The notes beneath the pieces were generated by a model. That model had not been told where the DNA came from. It worked only from the letters and a program-made list of their open reading frames with translations, and ran no database searches. DNA of 64,000 nt, taken from NCBI GenBank assembly GCA_949825065.1, contig OX463849.1, forward strand, positions 29,066,043 to 29,130,042. The letters run 5' to 3'. Every line of letters begins with the position of its first letter. Position 1 is the stretch's first letter. The stretch is from Odontocerum albicorne (lineage: Eukaryota > Arthropoda > Insecta > Trichoptera > Odontoceridae). Position numbers and translations under genes: made by a program. Below are positions 44,201-53,200 of this stretch, one piece after another.

Positions 44201-47200
44201 CAGCCCGCCCAACCCTGAACCAACCAACTCTGAAACAGTCCAATACATCTAACTTAAAACAAAAATTTTAATAATCATTTGTTTAAATAACTCTTTCTCT
44301 CACAGTCGAGGATCCCCTCGCTATACCAATGTCTATCCAATTGGAAAGCGAAGCTGTGCTGTGGAGTTTTTCTTTCTTTTCTCTTCTTTAATTGAATGAG
44401 CTGTTGCACACCAGCAAACTCACTGGCTACACCGTTGTACTGGATCCGATGGCACACTGTAGTGAGACGATCAGAGCACCCTGGCATGGTTTTTTTTAAA
44501 TATATATGACCGAAGTCATTGGTATCCTCATACCTCTGAATTCTAGGCGGAAAAATGCATGTGGCATTCGAGGGAAGTAACACAGCGCGTGGTTCGAACC
44601 GGCGACCTTCCGCATTGTAGTCCAGTGCGTTACCGCGCGGCCATACACTTTTATTATATAGAATAAAATGAGCTATGGTTTGGATTGGCATGGCATATAG
44701 CGCAAAAAATGGTTACAATTACATTCTTACGCCCTACACCCTTGCCTCGCTTAACGGAAGATACACGATGCGCTAACAGTCCGGTATCTAGACGACAGAG
44801 ACGACGCTCTACAAAACCGAAGTTAGCCGATTATGGCCGAGTCTCTTTCTTAAGCCCGATGTGTATTACTTACCGATGAATACTGTACGTTCCTGAAAAG
44901 TTGTACTGTGGGCCTTGCGATCCTTGGTATACGAAGTCTGCCCCCAACATCACATATACGAGTATAAGGGATTTATCTGGTTGATTTTCTTCTTTCTCAC
45001 CATCCATGTTTCCATTCTATCCAGTGCTATTTATTTGTGGTGAATCGATCTTATTTCTTTTCATTGATTTCATTAATAAAGAAAAATAACATTTGTCCAC
45101 CGCACTTACCTGTTCTATGCTGTTATAGATAATGCTTTCTTATAACGTTTCGTGGTGCGAAGCACTTTTGTTACCCCCGTTGCTTTATTAGGGGTTGTCG
45201 TGACGTGCCGACAATCGTAAACGATGTCACCGTAATTAGTCCGGCAATTATTTGTATTGTCGTGGTCTCGGCAAACAGGGCCCCGCGCCCTGGGGCCCGC
45301 CCCCGCGCGCTGCACCTGTCGGGCTTACTCATACCGGTCCTGCCCCCTCGACACACCTCCAGCGCATCCCGTCTCTCACTCGAGGGTTCATCAGGGCAAA
45401 TGTGACCCGTTGAATTTATTAAATTTTCATTCCTTCGTATGGTACTCCTCAATATATTTTTATTGATGCGGACATCTTGAAGTCCATGGCTGGGACACAC
45501 AATTGTGGTTGACCTCAGTATTTTTAATGGGTATTTTTAAATATTACTTCTTAAGCGTTGGAAAAGATCTATGCACCTATTTGTTTATTCATATGTAAAT
45601 TTCTAACAGAAAAAATAGCAAACATTTTGTTAGCAAACACATCAGTTTATGCCTTATCACTTCATTCCGTATTCTGTCCTACACTGTTACCCTATGTATT
45701 CTTCTCAGTGCACGTATTTTTAAGACATTTATTTGGCTATCGTAATTTATTTATTACGACATTTATCTCCTATCGTCCATGCCCATGTTTCACTTCCATA
45801 CACCAAAATTTGTCAAAAAATCATCTTAGACCGTGTCCAGATGAGGCGTTTTACGCGCGATTCAAGTAGCGCGTTTCGAATTAATCAAGATAAATTGATC
45901 TAGCTTCGCGGTATTTATGAAATTTACGAACATGTATGTTTCTGTAAAATGTCTTCTTCCTCCGTGCGATTGAATTAGGAAGAAGAAGACATTTTACAGA
46001 AACATACATGTTCGTAAATTTCATAAATACCGCGAAGCTAGATCAATTTACCTTGATTAATTCGAAACGCGCTACTCGAATCGCGTGTAAAACGCCTCAT
46101 CTGGACAGGCCCTTAGAGGGTTTTGATACTGTCCTGCTCGAGTATATATGGTATACTCGTATATTAGTGATCTATTGTATTCGTTTCCTATCGCTTCACA
46201 CCGTTTGATATCTGAGAAAATACTACCCAAATTGCAGGATTCCTTAACTTACTCCAATATTTCATTACTCACCCATATAGCGTATTTAATTTTCCTGGCA
46301 CACTTTTTTCACAATTAGACAACAATATGTTATAATGTCAATTCAAGTTTCGAGACCAAACTCTCATAAAGATAAATCTGATAAATCAAAACGATCAGAT
46401 AAATTATTACGATACATTCGAATATACTATATAGCAGAGACAAAAAAAATCGTTTTCAAAACCATTTTATGTGAGTTCAAGAAGCGTTTGAATAGGTCAA
46501 TCGAGTGTCCATACTGATTCCCCATCCTGTGCAGCCTAACTATTGATGATTTATAGAAAAAAATGGTAGCATAATTACTACAATAACATACTCGTATATG
46601 TAATTGACATTGTCGCGTGAGTTTGGAGAGCGAGTTCGCAAACAGATCAATAAAGAAGCCCTTTAGGTAAAATATTGCAAGAATTGGGACAACTTGGTAA
46701 CCAGAATCACGACCCTTAGTCACAATCTAGAAAAAGTAATAACGAGTTTAATAATAACGAGTATCTCAAAAGTAATAACGAGTTTAATAATAACGAATAT
46801 CTCAAAAGTAATAACGAGTTTAATAATAACGCGTATCTCAAAAGTAATAACGAGTTTAATAATAACGAGTATCTCAAAAGTAATAACGAGTTTAATAATA
46901 ACGAGTATCTCAAAAGTAATAACGAGTTTAATAATAACGCGTATCTCAAAAGTAATAACGAGTATCTCAAATGTACACAAACTCTGAGTGATACTCAGTA
47001 TTTATTAAGGTATGTCTAATATTAAAACCAAATTAAACAAAAACAGACGTAGATTTTTTTAGTTATCGCAAGTGCTCAAAATGATGGCCGTTCTGATCCA
47101 TACACTGCTGATAACGTGAAATATCAAACATCACGAATAATTTGTTTTGATATTTGGGCGCATTCTCTTTTAATGACTGCTCTCTATGTATTAAATTTTG

Positions 47201-50200
47201 CCGGTTTTGTACCATAAACTTTTTCTTTGATGAATCCCTATAAAAAAGTTCATTGGCGTGATGTCTAGGGAGTGTGGGGAGTATTTAGTGCAACCTCTAC
47301 GCCTAATTCATCACATCACGATATGAGTGGGAAGGTGCACAATCTTAATGGAAATTAAAGTCCTTCTCATCCCTAAACTCATTACGAATGCGTGATATGG
47401 CAAATGTTTGCAGCAAATTCAAGTGAACAGTACGATGTAAAAGTGTGTTAACATTTTTTGAGACATCCTATATAAAGTCACTTTGTTCGACCCCTTTTCA
47501 AGATCTCTCCCCGCGTGCCTCACACACAGTGCATGTAAGGGAAGACCGGCCCTGACCCTGAGTGGCCCACACCCCTTTCCGCAGTACAAACATCCAAGTG
47601 AGACCGAAATCACAAATTATAATCGTTTAGCCCTTACGCGGTACTTAGTACTGGCCCCTTCACAGCTGCTCTGAAATACATCATTATGGAGAGACCCGCG
47701 CTTTTCGCTATCAAAATGTTCTAACTTCGCGTAATTTCCGTGGAACTGGGTGTTACTTCGTTTTAAACGAAATCGATATTTCAACTACGTATGTAATTAC
47801 TTAACTTTCCAATCATAAAATTCTTAATACTTCCTACCCGGTATCCAACAACAGAACTTTTCAGGGTATATCGGGTCCTTACTGTAGCCAACTTACACTT
47901 CAAATCCATTCTCTATCAATATCTATCGGCACTATCGTCAAGACAAAAAGAAAATGCAAACTCAGCAAATACTTTACATACTCGTACATAACATATGACA
48001 CGCATGACAAATAATCAAATTTTCATCATCCTTCGAGTTAGAACGTTTTATATTTTGAACAAAGGTAATACTGCCTTGATCAAAAAGTTTTAGGACCGGC
48101 CAGCGTGTGGCGCTGTCAGTCACCCGATTGGAATTCTTTTTTTTTGTTAGGTTACCACATCTATCATTGACACTTCCCTCCAAATTTCAGCGTCATAGCT
48201 TGACATTTGTAAAAGTTACGCTGTACTGAGTACATCTACCTTTGTGTGTGTTTTCGATTTTTTACAAGTTTGGAAATTGTATCAACTGTGTATCAACAAG
48301 TTTGCATTAAATTTTGTGTGAAAAACGGATTTAACGGTCCGCAGACCTTGGAAATGTTGGATAAGTGTTTTTTGGTGGCACGAACGCTTCAGAAGTGGTC
48401 GTGAGTCGGTCGAGGATGACGAACGCAGTGGCAGTCGAAAACCGATGAAAACATCGATAAAATCAAAGAAATGTTGGCCGAAAACCACAAATTGACCATC
48501 AGAGAGCTGGCAGAGGACTTGAAGATCGCTTATGGATCCGCTCAAGACATTTTGGTTAGTGATTTGGGCCTCAGACGTGTCGCTGCAAAACTGGTGCCGA
48601 AAGACCTCAATTTCATGCAAAAAAAGGACTGCGTTGAAATCGCGAAAGACGTGATTTGCACGAGTTTTTGACCAAAAACAACACGATTACTATCCAGCAG
48701 CCTTTGAATTCACCTGATCTGGCTCCCTGCGACTTTTTCCTGTTCAACCGACTTTAAAAACCGCTTCGCGGAACGCGTAACAGCACCCGAGAGGATGTCA
48801 TGAAAAAATCGAAGACGGCTTTGATGGACATACCGAAAATTGAGTACCAGCGGTGTTTCGAGGATTGGATCAAGCGCTGGCGTGAGTGCGTTGCAGTCGA
48901 TGGGGAGTACTTTGAAGGGGACCATATCGATTTTGATGAATAAACTTGTATTTTCGATTTTATGAATAAAGTCCTAAAACTTTTTGATCAAGGTAGTATG
49001 CCTATTTGGCTCCTATTACATAAAATGAGATGCCAAACTTAATAAAGGCAAAAGGGTGCATAAAATTCAGGCAGTGGATCGGAGCGTGGTTCTTATTGCG
49101 ACAGGATCTGAAGTACGAGTACTTGAGCTTGCAATAGAGATAACTTGTAGGAAGAAATTGTGTGAACTCTTAAATGTGGGGTGTTTTTGATGATTGTATG
49201 CGGGAGATTGTGAGATGGACTTTTAATTTATCTGAAATGATGAAGTATACAGGAGGTTGACTCGCGTGGTAAATACATATACTTAAGTCTCATAACTTAT
49301 CAAGTTGATGAGAGTGTGTGACGGAGGCATTAAATAATCAACAATCGGTTAAAAGCGTCAACTTATTTTTTCATGTTTACATGTCCTCAATACGAAACAG
49401 GCATTGGGGATATGACAAATGAAAGACAATAAACCCAGGTCCATATAAATTAAGTGACCACTTTAACATACCTGTTTTTTTACTTTGATGTTAGTCTTGT
49501 TTTTCATAAATGATGTATTCATACGATTACCTGTCATTTAAATAAATTAATAAAAAATAAACGGTTTCTGTAGTCGCAATTCGCTAAGGGATGAATAAGA
49601 TTACACAGCATTTATTCGGCTTCTTTCAGCCTTTCAAGGAGAATACAGGGGATGAAATTTGAAATATTGGATCAATGTGAGGAATTCGGTTGTTTGGGTA
49701 GCATTTTCTTAGGTGATGGAAGAGTTAAGAGTGATATCGAAAGGTGTGTAGTGATAGAAAACCAAGTTTATGGGAAACTAAAACAGATATTCTTTAATCA
49801 CGCAGTATCAAAAGCCATACCTAAGGTATTTTAGTATCAACTTTCATGCACGGAAATGAAATATGGACGTGGAAAAATGCTGAAAAGAGCTGAATAAAAT
49901 ATAGAAATGACAATTTATGATATAATACATTGATTTCACGCAACCCCGGAGAAAACAGTCCAACGGTGTCAGATCACATGATCTTGGTGGCCAATTAACA
50001 TCACCGTTTCCGGAGATTACAAGACATAAAATAATTCAACAATTTAAACGCGTTGTTGTATTGTATACGACACCATTTTTATAAATGTCATACATTACAC
50101 TTCTCAAATGTCACAGGACCCAGACAAGTTCGCGACGCCATGTGTGTTTTATCCAAGAATTAAAAAAAACCGCTGAATTTGAAAGACCTTTTATTATAAT

Positions 50201-53200
50201 ATTTGTGTGTGCCGTGGACACGGCGTGATGATTTGCTTATAAGAGAGTCAATATAATGAATTTAATCAAAAAGAAAACCATTTAAAAATGAATTAAATCT
50301 TCAACTGATTGAACTTAAAAAAAATCACAATCAATCTGTACGTGGATGGAAGAAAATAATGAATACATTTATCACATCGAGTCTATTGTATAATTCGTTG
50401 TTCATATGTGACATCTGATATTTTTTATTTCACAATGTAACTATTTCCAATGCGCTTCTGGTTTAGATTAGGTTAGTTATTTCCAATGCACTTTCGGCTA
50501 TTCACTATCTAGCTATTTCCCATACACTTTCGGGTATTCACTATCTAGCTATTTCCAATGTACATTCGGTTTAGATTAGGTTAGGCTAGGTTAGCTATTT
50601 CCAATGCACTTTCGGCTATTCACTATGTAGCTATTTCCAATGCACTTTCGGTTTAGGTTAGGTTAGATTAAGTTAGTTATTTTCAATGCACTTCCGGCTA
50701 TTCACTATATAGCTATTTCCAATGCACTTTCGGCTATTCACTATATAGCTATTTCCAATGCACTTTCAGTTTAGGTAGATTTTGATCAGAAATTTCAGAA
50801 AAAAATAATGCGCATTCTTCGATGACCAGGAGACTCCAAAACTACCACCCCTCAAAAGTCATTTCTATACAGGTGGCCCTCGACTTTCGCACATAATTGG
50901 TTTCTGAAAATGTGTGCGAATGTTGAATGTTCGAAGGTAGAGGGATGTAAAAAAAATCAAAAATTGTATTTATCTATAATAATATTTATTTGTCAATTAA
51001 TATATTAAAAATATTTATTTATCAATACACATAATTAAGTTAACGAGGCGTGTTTAAGTGCTTGCAGGTGTTTTCTTTATAAACCTGTCAAGAGTTAGTT
51101 GAATATCACCCTCTTTTTTCTTTTCATGATAAAGAGTTCTATAACATTCTGTGTCTTTCTCAATCGCCCTACGTACTTGAAATATACGTTTTCCATTGGG
51201 ATCACATTTTTCCATGATAGTCACAAATTTGTCAAGATGCATGAAGGCTTCATTCATATTTTTTATTGTTAAAGTCTTGACGATTTTATGAGCTTCTTTT
51301 TCCTCACTTTCACTGTGTATTTCATTTAACTGTTGTTGCTCAATTAAGTATTCATTTGACAGAGGTACTGAGCGAGATTTAATCAACTCATTAACATCTT
51401 CGTTGTTGACGTCCAAGTTTAGTTCATTCATTAGGCTAACTGTTTCATCTGTGATAGTTTCCGGAGTTTCTTCAGAATTCATAAAACCACTGATAATTTG
51501 TGGTCATAATTGTTTCCAGGAACCTTTCATCATGACTCTTTTATTTGAGCCCACGAGCCTCCAATACTGTTTATTGCGTTCCATATATTATACAATAGTT
51601 CTTCCAAAAAAGTGGGAGTGACTGCGTGGAAGCGAACATTTTTTGCATTATCGATTAAAATATTTAAAAAATTGATTTTTTTAAATGGAAGAAATAGCGA
51701 ATTGTGCAAAAGAAGAACGTGCGAAAGTCGAGGGCCGCCTGTATTTATTTATTACTGGCGTATAATGTAATTTTCTAATAGAATTATGCAATTTGTTCTA
51801 GAGAAATGACCGAGTACCTAGAGAGTACCATAAAACGGAAAATATCCTTGTAATTTATTTTTAACAAACACTGTTTATTCCACTTTTTTATGACGGTATA
51901 ACCCTACCGGTTTCAAAGCTTTCACCTCATCTTCAGGAGAGTACAAACAAGACTAAATGCTGTTCGAATTGGCACCGACATAGACACTTCAACGGTTGGA
52001 GGCGGGAGGGGTGAGGGGAAGGCTAGGTATAATTTCGGCCAGGAGCGGGGAGATTTTGGGGAAATAACTATTCAACAGCCAAATTCTTACATATTAGCGG
52101 CAACGGAAATAAATTGGACAGATTAGAGGCCCTAGAAATTTCTAAGTCAGTATACCGATCGGAGTATCTGTTGAATAGTTATTTCCCCAAAATCTCCCCG
52201 CTCCTGGCCGAAATTATACCTAGCCTTCCCCTCACCCCTCCCGCCTCCAACCGTTGAAGTGTCTATGTCGGTGCCAATTCGAACAGCATTTAGTCTTGTT
52301 TGTACTCCCCTGAAGATGAGGTGAAAGCCTTGAAACCGGTAGGGTTATACCGTCATAAAAAAGTGGAATAAACAGTGTTTGTTAAAAATAAATTACAATG
52401 TCTTTAAACCTCCACAACGTTAATGCCTTAACTATAAACAACATAGAAAATATCCTTTTCTTTCACACATAGACTAAATTTATATGATTCTGGCAGCTAG
52501 TGTCGGAATGACTTTTTTTATTAATATAACATATAAGCAATCCACCTTCACTAGGATGGTTTGTGCAATCACTGCTGATATTTATTATTTTGTATACATA
52601 GTTATACAATACATCAAGGATGGCCAATAGGTCGATCGCGATCGACAGGTTCGTAACTTAAAATATGGCGTGCGATGTTGTAAGTTACGAATCATCGCAC
52701 GCCATATTGTAAGTCGCGTCTTAGAAACTTACAATGTAGCGTGCGATGCTACCGAATCTTATTACATGCATGCACTTATCAACGCAGTCTATTAGTTATC
52801 CTTTTTTAATATGTACCATATATATGTCTACTCGAAATAAATGTATGTATATTATTTAACATGTAACATACTATATGTATTATACAATACATGATAAGTT
52901 TTCTTTTCCTTAATATTTTTAAGCGAAGTAAATTCCGTTCATACTAATTTACAAACTTTAAGTTATCCTCTTTTAACATGGGAGCTATGTGTAAACGTGT
53001 TAAATCTCATCTCAATTCGATAGGTGGTAGATTGCGATATTTTTTTACGCAAAAAGTCGATCGCGACAGCGAATAAGTTGACTACCTCTGCAATACATGA
53101 TACTTCCGGCAGGCTCAGATAAGGACGGTTTACACCTGATAACTCTTTAAAGTTCGATACACCTCCGTGACCTAGTTGGTAAAATGCTTGTCATCCGACC

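Noticed and set aside
46694..46987. Long open frames through a repetitive sequence on both strands
   Set aside because: They follow from a 36-bp (12-codon) minisatellite; the repeated peptides have no gene context.
47419..47613. Cys-containing minus frame (CLYCGKGCGPLRVRAG) as a possible bZIP exon
   Set aside because: No pyrimidine tract with acceptor, and no donor in the needed phase; kept only as a low-probability idea.
50437..50775. CRISPR-like array
   Set aside because: Repeats of 36 bp lack unique spacers; it is a eukaryotic minisatellite.
51054..51482. Novel host gene
   Set aside because: It lies inside a TA-flanked element with Tigger-type ends and matches the transposase tail.
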